Assembly: GCA_021432635.1 (NCBI GenBank)
Contig: MU270062.1
Coordinates: 1-64,000 of the forward strand
Direction: 5' to 3'
Length of the DNA: 64,000 nucleotides
DNA from: Thozetella sp. PMI_491
Lineage: Eukaryota; Ascomycota; Sordariomycetes; Chaetosphaeriales; Chaetosphaeriaceae
Shown: positions 10,270-22,037 of the stretch, piece by piece
Layout: every line of letters begins with the position of its first letter
How positions within the stretch are numbered: position 1 is the stretch's first letter
Notes under the pieces: generated by a model
The model's input: the letters and a program-made list of their open reading frames with translations, nothing else
What the model was told of the DNA's origin: nothing
The model's database searches: none
Program-made: the position numbers and the translations under genes

Positions 10270-12970
10270 CTAGGCGGTCAACGCGATGCTCGATACTAAT
10301 GCCGGGCGGATATATTCCTTTTCCGTTTCAGCCCCGTAAATGACCTCGACCGCATCATGGAACAGTTCCTCTCCATCATTGAATAGCTCTTCTTCATCCT
10401 CGAAACCGCTCTGTGGGCCAAGCGCGGCCGCATTTTGTCGCCTCTGTGGCCTGGCGTTCAACATCCTAATATCGGTGATTAGGCTCTCGAACGCCAGCAC
10501 ATCGTTATCGGTTAATATCTTCAAGTTTTGCTTGTTCCATTGCCACCTCTCCTTGAAACATTCGATGGCGGTCTTGCCCTCGTTGTCGACGAGGTCCGGG
10601 TTGAGCCCAGCTAGCTTCCCGTGAAGGGCTCGAAGTGTCTCCTCACTAGCGAAGCAAGCGGCAATATGAAGTACCGACTTACCGCCCTTCTCTTGGATCG
10701 TCACGTCCGCCCCAAGCTCCGTGAAAACCTCCACACCCAGAGCGCAGTCGACCCAAACCGACCGCATTATAGGTGTCCACCCTTGTGCGTCAGGGAGATT
10801 AACGTCATGACCTGTCTCCACCAGCTTTCTTGCCACGGGGACAAAAAATTCGGGCGGGTCAAAGTCTGACAGGGCAATAAGGGGTGTAAGCCCCCCTGGC
10901 AACGAGGTCTCGACGGTGGCACCTTGAGAAACGAGGTACTCAAACGCTGGTGAGTGTTGCTGACGAAGAGTTTCGTAAAGCGGTGTGACGCCGTTATGGT
11001 TCTTCTTATTCATGTCTGCCCCGGCAGCGATGAGCAACTGGAGTATGTCAACGGGGCCTTCCTCGAGGGGACCCTCGCCAATGGCACAAAGCAGCGGCGT
11101 AGAACCTGTATCATCCACAGCATTCACGTCGACATTGTGGGTCAACAGGGTGCGGACGTAATCCACTCGTTTGGCCAGGCATGCCAAGTGCAGCGGCGTA
11201 AGACCGATGCAATCACTTGCATCAATGGCCATCGGATCGATAGCACACGCTTCTTCTAGGGTCAGATGAGTCGTGCCCAGAATTGCTTGGTGTATCAATG
11301 TGTCATCAACTTCATCCTGGCATAGATCGAGTATCTCCGACCAATGACGAAACTCGCCATTTCGGTCTTCCGCGCAAACGTGTTTACGCGCCATGGTCCA
11401 GGGGGATCTGCACATGTAAACGTTAATCCCGCCAAGCAGGAGTCGAAGCGGTCGGGAAAACATAAAAGATAGGATAAAAAACTCACTTTCCTGTAAGATC
11501 TTTGGCAAGGAGATCTCGAACTTGGACCATGGGGAAGAGAAAATCAGCTGCAGAATGCAGTCCACAGTTCCCTAGAGTGAACTGGACGTGAATCTTCTGA
11601 TTAGACCTGATTCGTGACTATGGAACTGGGGAATGATTGATGGAGTCCACTCACTAAGAAGATTGAAGTTCCTCTTTCACTCACGTCATTCGGTAGTATT
11701 GTACGTGACTCAATCATTGATTGCAGCCGAGGGAGCAGGCGGGGCAGGCTGCTGTTCTGGAACACATGAAAGATCTCGTGGTCCCGGGGCAATACTCGAG
11801 GAATTCGAAGAAATAACGACGCGCCGGTCCCGGTGAGGCTTCCGCCAGAAATATGAAATACTACTGCCTTGGACCACAGCCATCTTGGAAACGTGTAGCA
11901 CAAGCGAATCGAGACTGGAGACTGGCCTAGACAGCGGACCGAGGTACAAGGCCGAGTATCCCAGAGGGGAATGCTGTTGTAGCACAGGAAAATTCTCCCA
12001 AGGAGGCTCGGAAATGAGGATTCTCCACTCGAGATCGAACGGTGCTGGTGGCATTGGCAGGAGCAGGTCGAAGCGCAGCGAGCCCGGACAGAGGCCTGGA
12101 TCTTGACTGGCGAGTCTACAAAGCCAGTTGCAAGCGGTCCACGAGGCTTGGACGGCCCTTCCACCCCGTGATCTCGGGGTTCTGAGTTTCCAGGCCCTGT
12201 TCTCATCTGGTTGGACAGTTCATTGATAGAAGACTCAAGGCGCTCCGTTGATTCCCGAATGAGGTCGTTGACACTCTCGAACCCGGTCGTTGTGGCTTTT
12301 TGCACGCCCAGTACGAGTAGACTCTGACCATGACTAATTTTCAGGCGTTTAGTGGCGCGTGAAAGCAATAGAAGCCTGTTGCGGCTCACCTTTGGACTGG
12401 CTGTAGTAGACCGACAGCATGCACCAGGTCAAGCCGTCGGCGACGTAGGGTGTCTCGTAACCAGAGGATCCTGTCCATCTTGCGCCGCCATTTCATCCTC
12501 TTGATCAGGCAGAAATTGGCTGCATCAGGGCCTTTCGGAGGACACTGGGAGCGGAAACTTTCTATGAAGGCAAGAAGAAGCTCTATGTCGCCCTCGAGCG
12601 CGCTGGTTACAGTAGCAATGTGGGGCAAGACTCGGCTAGCTAAGGGTACTGGAGGAGAGACAGTATTAAGCAAAGGATGAAGAATGCTTAGGTAGCCGCG
12701 GATTGTTTCAATCTTTGCGCAATTAGTAACATGGACGGATGAGAAGCCACATAATTCTGCTGGATCTGGGAGCTATATACCTACCTCATTCTGCAGATCT
12801 AGAAACTCGGCCGGCGCGTTGCCAAGGTTCGAGATCCATTGAAGAGCATCGCTAGTTATAGTGAGGGACCTCACGATGCTGAGCACCCCGATTGCAAGAG
12901 AAAGAGGCTAGGATGTGTACTGTTAGTCTGAATGTACCCTACGAATGTAATCTGCGTGCGGTACCTCCAT
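10270..12970 (-). CDS. Ankyrin-repeat protein with fungal STAND-type N-terminal domain
   Basis: Six exons can be chained in phase from the ATG at 12,970, giving about 780 aa. Exon 1 is only ATGGAG. Exon 2 begins PLSLAIGVLSIVRSLT, the hydrophobic start of the fungal N-terminal domain found on STAND and ankyrin proteins. Later exons give IETIRGYLSILHPLL, a helical linker (GFESVNDLIRESTERL), the conserved stretch LLGRIFLCYNSIPLW..YTFPRWLWSKAV..LFLRIPRVLPRDHEIF, and after the 11.5-kb introns (GTGAGT..CCAG/TTC and GTGAGT..TGCAG) the ankyrin block. The repeats run from DCIGLTPLHLACL to GGKSVLHIAACF, about five units, followed by an acidic tail. Likely cytoplasmic and acting in recognition or signalling; partner unknown. 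No interruption was found once these splice sites are used. Confidence 0.8.
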
Positions 12971-14398
12971 GGCGATGTCGGAAGTACTAGGCGGCCGTGG
13001 CGCTCAGGGTACGATACTATCCGACGGCGATAAGAGATGGAGGGCAAGAGTTGCTAGGAGTGAATTGCAAGCATTAGGGATGCGATAGAGATGGGACATT
13101 TATTTATTTAGCGTTGATTGCCCAACTGTGGGCATCTATAATAAGAGGGGAAGTGAGCGCCTAGTCTTACTGAGATGCGTGCTACCTATGGACGCCATGT
13201 TACTATTTCCCCTGTTCTCAAGCTTATACGCGTCTAACTAGCGGGTTTTTTTATTTGGCACGTCTCACTACGCTGCATATTTAGTTTTCAGCTTGGGCGA
13301 TACTAGAGCGAATGAACTTAAGCGAGGACCCCAGCCTTGTCGCTTTAACACCCACTAAAAGGGCGATAAGAGTTGATGTACAACCGGTCGTCCGGGGTTT
13401 TTACTAAGCAACATCCCATTGGGAAGCGCCACCGTGATCCTATGCCCAAACCCTCTCCGCGGGGCCGGATACCTGCATTAAGCTGGCGGCGGCATCGCGG
13501 GGTGGATTGGACCGGGCGACCTGATATGATCGGTAAGCCATGTTCATTGACCGAACAACCCCCGACGCACAAGGCAACAACCGCCCCCACGTGGACGTGG
13601 GGGCCGGAGAGCACCCGGAGAGCACCATCCCAGCTCAAACACAGTGCTCGGCGGCTGTCAAGCTTCCCTGGTCGGGAGGCTGGGGTAGCACCTGTAAGCT
13701 AGGCAACTGTCTGGCTCGGACCAGGCGGATCTCAGCTTTCGTGCACGCTGCAGAACTGCAAGTAGATTGACAGTCGGGAAGGCAATGCGTGTGTGTGTCG
13801 GTACAGGTCGAGCAGCTCGTGCACGTTGACTCGTACAAGACCCGCTAGCACCTCTCGCACCCTGAACGGACCCGCGTCGGGCGAACCCCGCCGCGCTGGC
13901 GAAATATCTTTTCGGCATTGCGAATGAGCTCTCAGGGGGCTAAGCTCTTCCTTGAAGCTGCCACTAGACGCTAGCCCAATCAAAGACTGCTTTCTGGCCC
14001 CGTAATGCCGGGGTTGGGACTACACGCAACCGTTGCGTGCTTTCAATCTAGCTGAAGTGGTATCCGATGGCCACCCCTTACCCATCTGCTGCGGGGATCG
14101 GTCGAGGTGTTTGTACGGAGAACAGGGCAGTATCTATCCATTCTGAATGCCTAGCCCGTGGGCTACTGCGGGTAGAGTCCGGCCTTGCCCCCATCGGGCA
14201 GCTAATGCCCCTTGGCGACGGGTGGAATATTGAATGATCATGAAGGTCTGGGGCTATCATGGAATGCGCGGCAAGTGGGGTTTAATCCCAGTTTCTTGGC
14301 CGTGATAGCGAGATAGATAGCATATATGGCAGTAGATGCTGGTCCGCTCCCTCCCTTGGTGTCGGTCTCTATCGCGGTGTATCCCGGTTTGCAGCATA
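12971..14398. other. Intergenic, no gene seen
   Basis: About 1.4 kb between divergent genes (ankyrin protein and OPT transporter), so it should contain both promoters. Open frames around 13.3-13.9 kb on both strands have no family features. Confidence 0.5.
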
Positions 14399-17300
14399 AT
14401 GTCCGTAAGCATGGCGTACAATCTTGACGAGAAATCACCAGTTGCCATCTCGGAGCTGTCGAAGAGCGGCTCCGACGGGCGCGTGGTAGTCGACGCCGTC
14501 GGTTCAAAGGATGGGAGCAAGACGCCTGGCATTGAATCAGACTCGCAAGATGCCAGCAGCGCCGTTGCGTCCGAAGAACCTCGGCATGACTTCACGTCTG
14601 ACGAGTTCAGAACCATTCCGGAGATTGTCCGCAACGTCGTGAGCTTCGAGGACGATCCCACGCTCCCGGTCATCACGTTCCGCTCGGTATTCCTGGCTAC
14701 GATCTTTTGTATCATCGGCAGCATCGTTTCTCAGATATCATAGTAGGTATCCTACCAATCTTGGCGACTACGATGCTAACTTCAGCTGAAGCTTCCGGAC
14801 GACCACTGCCGACTTTCCTGTCTTCTTTGTAATTCTGGCTTCCGCGCCTCTGGGCCGTCTGCTTGCTCGTGTGCTGCCGGATTACAAGGTTCCGCTTGGC
14901 CAATGGTCCTTTTCGCTGAACCCGGGCCCATTCTCTGTCAAGGAACATGCGATTATTGGCATTGCTGCCAACGCAGGAAGTCGTGGCCAGTGGGCGTGTA
15001 AGTGCAACGGGCTCTCCCGCAGTTGACATGCAGAATTTCTAACTTAACCCAGCTTTCCTACCCACTAATGCCGCTTTATACTACGGCATCACAATGAATC
15101 CGGCTGTGGCATTGTTCTTTAGCTGGGTGGGTTTATGAACAAGTTCGGCCTTGTTTAGATAGCTAGTAAGCGAGAAACTAACCTCGGACAAATCCAACAG
15201 GGCGCCGCACTCCTGGGCTTTTCGTTTGCAGCTATGGGTAAGTACCATCTCGGATGAAATTGCCGGTTACACAAGGATGAGCGCCTAATTCATGTCTAGT
15301 GCGAAAAATATTGGTTGACGACCCCGAGTTCATCTTCCCTCTCTCTTTGCAGCAAGTCACGTTGTACCGGAGCATGCAGAAGAAATGGGAGGATCACTCA
15401 GAGTTTTCCAACAAACAAATGAAGGTCAATTTAAATTTAAATTTTTTTTGCTTCGCCTAGACAGCGGCCTCAGTGCTGATAATCGCAGGTCTTTTGGTGG
15501 GTGCTGTTCGGCACATTCGTCTGGCAGTTTCTGCCCGAGTACCTGTTCCCATTCGTCGCGGCTCTGGCGCCTCTCTGCTGGTTTGCGAGCCGAAACCACA
15601 TAGCCAACTTTCTCGGTGCCGGCAGAGGAGGAATCGGGCTCCTAAACATTACCCTGAACTGGTCAAACATCACGTCGCAGGTTATTACCTACCCGTACAG
15701 CGTGCAGGTCATCATTTTTACCAGTTTTGTCATCACGGTCGGTGCTTCTTCAAGCAGCTACTCTGTACGGACCAGCAGTGCTGACATTGCCGGAAACAGA
15801 CATGGATTCTGATCCCAGTTGCGTACTTCGGGCATCTCTGGGGTTCGCCGACCTACAATATCATGTCGAACAAGGTCTTCCAGAAGAACGGTTCCTCCTA
15901 TCCGTTTACGTCCTTGAGTGAGCACATGAAATCCCATCTGCACATGCAAAGCCACAATTTCTGACTTGACTATAGTTTACACCGATGCACACGGCGTTCA
16001 ACAGGTGAATGAAACGAAGTATGAAGAAGTCGGGCTTGCCTATACTGGTGCACAATACACTTGGTCTATCTTCATGGTACGTCGGCGAGAGGATGTCCCT
16101 CAGCACCCGTCTAATCTGGTCTCCTACATAGTGGTATGCATCATACATCTCGTCATTCGTATGGTGCGGTCTTTTCTTGGGACCTAAGATGCACAGGATG
16201 TGGAAGGCGAGACGGTCCCTGCGGAATTACCACCAAGACCGCCTCAGTCGAATAATCCAACAGTACCCAGATTTTGGTCTTTGGTGAGCCTCCCATCTAC
16301 TAGAGCACTGATGTACCTGCTAACACACCCTTTAGGGAATGGGTAGCTATTACGATTGTACCATTTGGGATCTTGCTCGCCATTGTAGCGACTAACTCCG
16401 TCTGGATGTCTACTTGGACGTATTTTGTCGCTCTGGGCTTCGGAGCAGCCGCCATGCTCCCAATGTCTCTCGTGTACGCTATGTCTGGCTACTCGATGAA
16501 AGTCGGGTTATTTAACGAACTTATTTACGGGTGTAAGTGTCCCTCCCCCCGAGGGCCGCCAAGTCCAGGAATGCAGGGCTGACGCGACGCTCCCTCTACA
16601 GACATGATCGAGGCCCCTGGGTCAAATCGGCATCCCCTCGGGCAGCTAGCTTATCGCATCATCTCTGGAAATGTCTGGTACGATGGGTCTATTGTTCTTG
16701 AGGACCAGAAGGTACGCTCTCTTATCTCTCAGTCTTGGCCTGGCACCTCGCGGAGCCATTGATACTTGGAGCTGTTATCTGACCCCACTTAGATCGGCCA
16801 TTATCTTCACCTGCCCCCTCGACAGGTCATTGGGATGCAGATATACGCCAACATGATCGCCACCCCTGTCAATTATGCCGTGATGCGCTGGGCCATTGCA
16901 ACCAAGTATGACTATCTCACGGGTGCAACCCCGGACCCCGCAGGCCAGTGGACCGGACAGAACTTCTTATCGTACAATACCGAGGGAATCCAGTATTCCC
17001 TGGTAGGCCCGAAGAAGCTCTTCGCGTCAGCCTTCTTCCAACCCGTACTGTACGGTTTCCTCGCCGGGGCCGCGGCACCGCTCCTTATTTGGCTGCTACA
17101 CAAGAAGTTTCCGCGCGTCCGGTTCGATCTCTGGAACACTACCATCTTCTTCGCAGCGGCGGCCACCTTCCGCGGCAACATCAGCACGGGGCCCTTCACG
17201 GCTATACTGGTAGGCACCTTCTTCAATTTTTATCTTTATCGATATAAGCGGAAGTTCTGGAATCGCTGGGCCTACATCCTCGGTGCTGCGCTCGACACTG

Positions 17301-17419
17301 GATACAATGCCAACCTGTTGTTTATCTTTGTCTTCCTGGGCACCACAGGCGTGGTCATGGTGCATTGGTGGGGGAATAACGCGGACAATATCGAACGCTG
17401 CTTTGCGCTAAAAGGGTAG
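14399..17419 (+). CDS. OPT-family oligopeptide transporter
   Basis: Proton-coupled importer of small peptides in the plasma membrane. The ATG at 14,399 opens an acidic N-terminus of about 95 residues ending DDPTLPVITFRSVFLATIFCI, the hallmark entry into helix 1. About ten short exons follow; the first junction (ATATCATA/GTAGGT..AAG/C) restores QISYFRTTTADFPVFFV. Later landmarks are FSLNPGPFSVKEHAII, ITMNPAVALFF, PLSLQQVTLYRSM, LNWSNITSQV and the C-terminal block NMIATPVNYAVMRWAI..AGAAAPLLIWLLHKKFP..GNISTGPFTAILVG..HWWGNNADNIERCF. These are typical OPT motifs in the usual order. No stop or frameshift was needed. It lies wholly within the inverted segment. Confidence 0.9.
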
Positions 17420-17858
17420 AAGAGCTCGTGGTAAATGCGGTGGCGACTACAGGTAAGACGCTGGGATTAAGAGCCGAGTGCATCCTTGTGTTATGTTTAT
17501 TCCACTTAGTAATTTCACGAATTAGAGTACGTGTTACTGGTATTACAAACAATTAAAACACATCCCATATCTGTTTGCTAGCGTGGGAAAGGTGTAGAGA
17601 GTTCTCACTCCTCAACTCTAGCCATACTCTGACTTGCACCAAGCCAACATGAATACAGGGGATAGATTGTAGCGAGTTTAGATAACTATTGACTTCTATA
17701 TTTAAGTGTCCTGGCTCAGACTGAGCCTTGAAATAACGAACTTCAGCTAGAAAATAAAACCACAACTGTACGAAGGCCATTGGAGCGTCTCCTGTGGCTC
17801 CAACGGACGTGAACGGCTTGCGCAGCTCTTTAGCTCTTCATCTCTAGAAGTACCTAAA
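17420..17858. other. Intergenic between convergent genes
   Basis: 440 bp between the stop of the OPT gene and the stop of the alcohol dehydrogenase gene. It should hold both 3' ends; no further feature seen. Confidence 0.5.
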
Positions 17859-19278
17859 TTACCCAAGTAGATGAGGATCCTGGGCAGGCATTGTTTGCAT
17901 CGGCAGCGGGGATGCTAGTGCGAATGACAACGCAGTCATCGCCTTTTCAATCTCTGCTGTCCGGTTGAACGGAAGTTGCGCCTGCCTTGAAGTGGCTCCG
18001 CCCATGTTCGGTGGAAACGTGAGGAGGACCTTTGTCTCCAGCTTCTGGTCAAAACGGCTGTATGCCTCGGGCGCGTCTTCGATGTTGAGCATGTTTGAGA
18101 CGATGAATCCCGGCTGTGCACGCCCTGTGCTGACTAGCTCGAATAGCTGCTGCTGATAACGCAGTGCGTCCACAATCCCCGCGCCGATGGTGATGCCTTT
18201 GGCCCAGAAAGGCGTCATGGGAAAGCTGATAGATGCCGGTATGCTCGCACCAAGCGGTGTGCCTGCCGTCCGACCCTCAGCGTTGTAGATACCCACGATG
18301 CCTAGACCCCCATGGAAAGACGTAATATTTACTGCTTGTGATAGGATAAATCCCTCGTCCTGCTGACCGGCGGTGTTGACGGCCTCCATTCCTACGCAAT
18401 CAACAACCCGCTGCACTCCGTTGGGTTCCTTCCTTAGGATCTGAGCAGCAGGGTCCTCCTTAGTCATGTCAATGGGAATAGCCCCGATAGAGGCCGCTAG
18501 AAAGAGACGGTCTTCGACGCGGTCTACTACATAGACCTTGTTGGCGCCGCGCAATAAGGCAGAATATGCCGCTAGTAAGCCAACAGGCCCTGCTCCGTAG
18601 ATAGCCACCGTGTCGCCAGGATTAAAGCCGGCGAGATCGAGGCCTGCCCAGGCAGTCGGAAAGATGTCCGTGTTGAAGAGAAACTGCTTGGGGTCCGCAT
18701 TGATAGGAAGCTTAACAAGAGACTGATCCGCGATTGGGACACGCACAAACTCGGCTAGAGATGTGTCAGCAAGAGCTACGCGAGTTGCGAGGAAGGTAGG
18801 AGCTAAGCCAACCTTGAGTACCGCCCAAATTCCCAAGAACGTTACCAAGTCCATAATTACTGTAGGAGACAGGTCCAGGCTCTGGTCCGACAAGAAGCTC
18901 ATCGGGATTGGGGTCGGTTGGGATGAGGACGTGGTCGCCCACCTTAAATTTCTGCACAGCGGAGCCGACTTCTGCTACAATCCCGATGACCTCATGGCCG
19001 AGCGGGTAAGGAACATCTGTACCGCCAAAGACTCCGTGATAAATATGAAAATCCGTACCGCAGACGGATGCTGTGGTGACTTGGATGATGGCATCCGTAG
19101 CGATCTGGATCACGGGTCAAGGGATGTCGCGGACAGCAACCTGCAGAGGGTTGCCTTCCCACATAACTGAGCGCATGGTTACAGTAGTATTGGCGGTCTG
19201 CGCATTGGATGAAAGGAACTGAGAAGCCAATGCGAATAGCCCTAGCCCGGAGGCCATATACTGGGATGTTTTAGCCAT
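17859..19278 (-). pseudogene. Zinc-type (MDR) alcohol/formaldehyde dehydrogenase with signal peptide and one in-frame stop
   Basis: The product would oxidise alcohols or aldehydes with NAD(P), in the medium-chain dehydrogenase family close to glutathione-independent formaldehyde dehydrogenases. The ATG at 19,278 starts a secretory-type leader (MASGLGLFALASQFLSSNAQ), unusual for this enzyme class. Visible motifs are CGTDFHIYHG, GHEVIG (catalytic zinc), AEFVRVP, the nucleotide fold GAGPVGLLA and VVDRVEDRL. A 62-nt intron (GTTGGC..GCTGAC..CTAG) joins LGGTQ to AEFVRVP. A TGA at 19,117-19,119 interrupts VAVRDIP-stop-PVIQIATDA; Arg CGA changed by one C-to-T would explain it. The rest of the frame is sound, so inactivation looks recent, unless the base is a sequencing error. 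Confidence 0.75.
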
Positions 19279-20464
19279 TTGGTGAGTTTGACGAGGCGAG
19301 AGAGGTGTGAGTAGCCAACTCGATGATCGCTCCAAACACCGCGGAGCGCGTGCTGTTCTTGTACCCGTCCACTGAACAATGGAAAGAGAGGAAAACATAC
19401 CGAGGTTTGACACCGAGCTGTGCGGATGCCTATCACGTTCCGATGTCAATAACTGGCGGGTGGAGTGCCGATTGGGGACAAGGATGCCCCCTTCGTTTCG
19501 ATATTTGACTCAAAGAGACGAGTCAGCATAGAGGATGCGCTGAATACGGCAGGTCTCCATGAGGCAACCTCGTGATGGAAATGGCACGAGTTGTTCGGAC
19601 TGACGAATAACATTCGGTCTTTACGGGCAAGGTTGCATGGACCTATACTAAGCTCTGCGCCACAATTAGCGGCTAGTACAAATTATACAAGTCGTAAACA
19701 GAGACCATTGCCATTCTGGGCGTTCTTAAGCGCTTCAAATCACATCCGGCTGAGGCATACATGCGCCAATAGCCGCAAGATAAGACCAAGGTAGGTTATA
19801 CGTCCATGACGTCAGACGAGACCACCGTAGGCTATACTTTCTATGACCTTGTCCACGTCATCCTTATTTCCTTATACAAGACCATGCCATCGCGAGAACG
19901 AATTCCAAATCCCAAACTTTCGGCCGCATCTAGGGGCGTCTGTTATCGACGTCAAAGGCATGGGGGAGGAGAGGAAAGCTGAAAATTTGTCCAACACGTG
20001 TCGCCAGCACGGCGTTATGCAGTTGCCATGTTCTAATAAACCGGTCATGTGCAGACACTAACACGTATGCTACTGTACGAGAGACCTTAAACCGGACAAG
20101 CACAGGGATCTTTTTTTGGCAGCTTATGGCGTGATGAAAACTGCTGTGGCACTAGTTATAAGCTCTTCTTAGCACGGCTTAGCAGTTCCACGCGTTCAAG
20201 GCCCTCCGGAGCCTAGGCCATCTTCCCGAGCAGCTGGGACCGGCTCCAGCCGCAACAGCCTTTCTTTTAAGGTTCGACCAGCCGAAGGTTGGTACTCGCT
20301 AGTTAATGGCTCCCATTTTTAATGAGTGACAGAATATAGGATATAAAATGCTCAATTCAAAGTGCTCCGGAGCCAGCGTCAGTCCATCCCTTTGGCACGC
20401 TTCCCAATCATTATCCCCTTCCTTCTAGCTGTCCATGGGACTGTCTAATAAATCCGGAGCGAAG
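19279..20464. other. Intergenic, no gene seen
   Basis: About 1.2 kb between divergent genes. A weak internal duplication is visible near 19,788-19,850 (AGG.TATAC..C.ATGAC twice). Otherwise it is probably promoter DNA for the M15-like gene. Confidence 0.4.
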
Positions 20465-21674
20465 ATGCGCACGTATTTTTATCTATTCTTTCTCTTGCTT
20501 GCTGAGCAAGTGAACTGCAAATGGTTGGAAGTTTATAACGACGACCCTACGGTACAGTGCTATACAAAAAGCCAGAAAGGCAAGAATGCCTGCTGCTGTG
20601 ACGACTCGAAGTGTGGAAATGGTAAGATAGCTGTTGCTTTGGCTGCTATTCCTCCGGACAACACACTGACGCTATGCCGTCATAGGTGGCTGGGAAATGC
20701 CCTGCGGAGGGGATCTAAATGACACCTGCGCCGCAGACGAGCTCCTCGGCCCTGGGCCGGGCGATGGTTTCAACTTCACAGAGCTGGACGTCGCCAACTG
20801 CAATCTCATTTTTGGAATTTGTCCCAAGGTACAATGGCTTTACACCTGGAAGTGTTGCAAAATGCCCGTAAACGGAAACTGGGCACCCGCAAATCCCTAT
20901 GTTGCTCAACCTGCTTACCTGAAGAGCTCGACCAACTACTGGTGCCCTTCTTCTCCTTTCTTCCTGGGCTGCACAGAGCCAAATGAAATACTCACGGCCG
21001 ATGGGATTGATTGCGTTAATACCACATGTCCGGGGCTCGCACCCATGGCATCGTCCATTTTGGTAGCTAACCAGACCGTGGTCGCCACCGGGTTCGAGTC
21101 GGACGTGAACGCACTGATTGCGTGTGCGAAGAGCCTAGGCCCAAAGACGAGCCTCTCAGTACAGAGCACAGCGCGTTGTGGCCCGAGCATAGGCGATGAT
21201 GCCCAATTCACCATCGCCGGATACAGTCTGCATCAGATGGGAATGGCTATAGACACTAACCTGGTGCTCCCCGATGGCACGGTGTGTGATCGGAACTGCA
21301 TGGCGCAGGGCTACTGCGCTTACCACCAGAGCAGCCGTTCGTGCGTCAGCTCGAGCAACTGCCCGCAGTGCCAGGGGCAGCAAAAAACGACGAGGAACCA
21401 GTGGATCAACACCTTCTTTACGTGCGCAATGAAAATCCAAGGTCTCGGGGTCGGGGCAACTTTCAACCCTGGGGACTGGAACCACTTCCAGCGCGAGGTT
21501 GCAAATCGCTCGACTGCTGCGACAGCATTCGCGCCGCAGTTGAAAGCATTCTGCCATAACTTATGTCCGAGCAAGGCCAAAAAGAAGCCCGATAACGCAA
21601 TGTGTAATTGTCCAGGATATACATCCACCCCCAAGGCGGCACGCGCCGTCGAGTTGGGGTCTATGCTAGACTGA
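20465..21674 (+). CDS. Secreted cysteine-rich protein with M15/VanY-like peptidase domain
   Basis: Two exons (20,465-20,621 and 20,686-21,674; intron GTAAGA..CTGAC..ATAG) give about 381 aa. The second ATG is preferred because it opens a clean signal peptide (MRTYFYLFFLLLAEQVNC); an ATG at 20,435 would add ten polar residues. A Cys-rich N-terminal part (KNACCCDDSKCG, KCCKMPVNGNW) precedes a domain with SLHQMGMAID near residue 231 and DWNHFQ near 315. These correspond to the SxHxxGxAxD and WxH zinc-binding signatures of M15 D-alanyl-D-alanine carboxypeptidases, with the usual preceding Arg/Gly-rich stretch (TARCGPSIG). Several Cys between the motifs suggest disulfides. A role in cutting bacterial cell-wall peptides is inference; the substrate is unknown. 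Confidence 0.7.
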
Positions 21675-22007
21675 GGCCCCCGCTCGGATAGGTACAGGGG
21701 CGATTAGTTAAGGCAGGGAAGACATGGGGACTAATTAGGCGCTGGATGCGTAGTCGCGGCACAGGCTTCTATTGCCTTCTACCCCCTTAATACAAAACAG
21801 AGCACGTGCTGCCAAGAGACAGCCCTCATTCAGCTTTGGGGTTCTAGGGAACTACAGACAAGAAACATCAATCCATGCATACCAGACCCTGAAGTCTTTC
21901 ATGTCTCCTATCCCGTGAGCGTCGCCCAAGCCTTCTTTTAATTGCATCCCCCAGCCCTCGACGGACGATACGAGCCGGAGACGACGGGGTCTCTCCAACC
22001 CGCTACG
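21675..22007. promoter_or_regulatory. Upstream region of the small-gene 5' fragment
   Basis: About 330 bp between the M15-like stop and the ATG at 22,008. It ends in a pyrimidine- and GA-rich leader (CTCTCCAACCCGCTACG before ATG). After the inversion it may drive the transporter 3' half out of frame. Confidence 0.4.
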
Positions 22008-22034
22008 ATGTCTTCCAACAATAATTTCGCCCGA
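22008..22034 (+). pseudogene. 5' end of the small hydrophobic-protein gene, severed at the right breakpoint
   Basis: ATG TCT TCC opens MSSNNNFARE in good fungal start context and then runs into transporter sequence. Joined on paper to the fragment at 6,148-5,873 it continues in frame as FARE-VAKIAKLG. Read straight on, it stops after about ten codons, and splicing at GTATGT puts the transporter exons in a wrong frame. Confidence 0.5.
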
Positions 22035-22037
22035 GAA
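22035..22037. other. Right inversion breakpoint (GAA microhomology)
   Basis: The small-gene start (..GCCCGA) and the transporter exon end (CTACT/GTATGT) meet at GAA, the same three bases as at 6,146-6,148. Transporter codon phase to the left is lost exactly here. Confidence 0.6.

Noticed and set aside
11601-11640. Reading the intron of the ankyrin gene as coding (tail after SIFL)
   Set aside because: Splicing GTGAGT to CCAG/TTC restores the family sequence FTLGNCGLHSAADFL; the apparent tail is intron.
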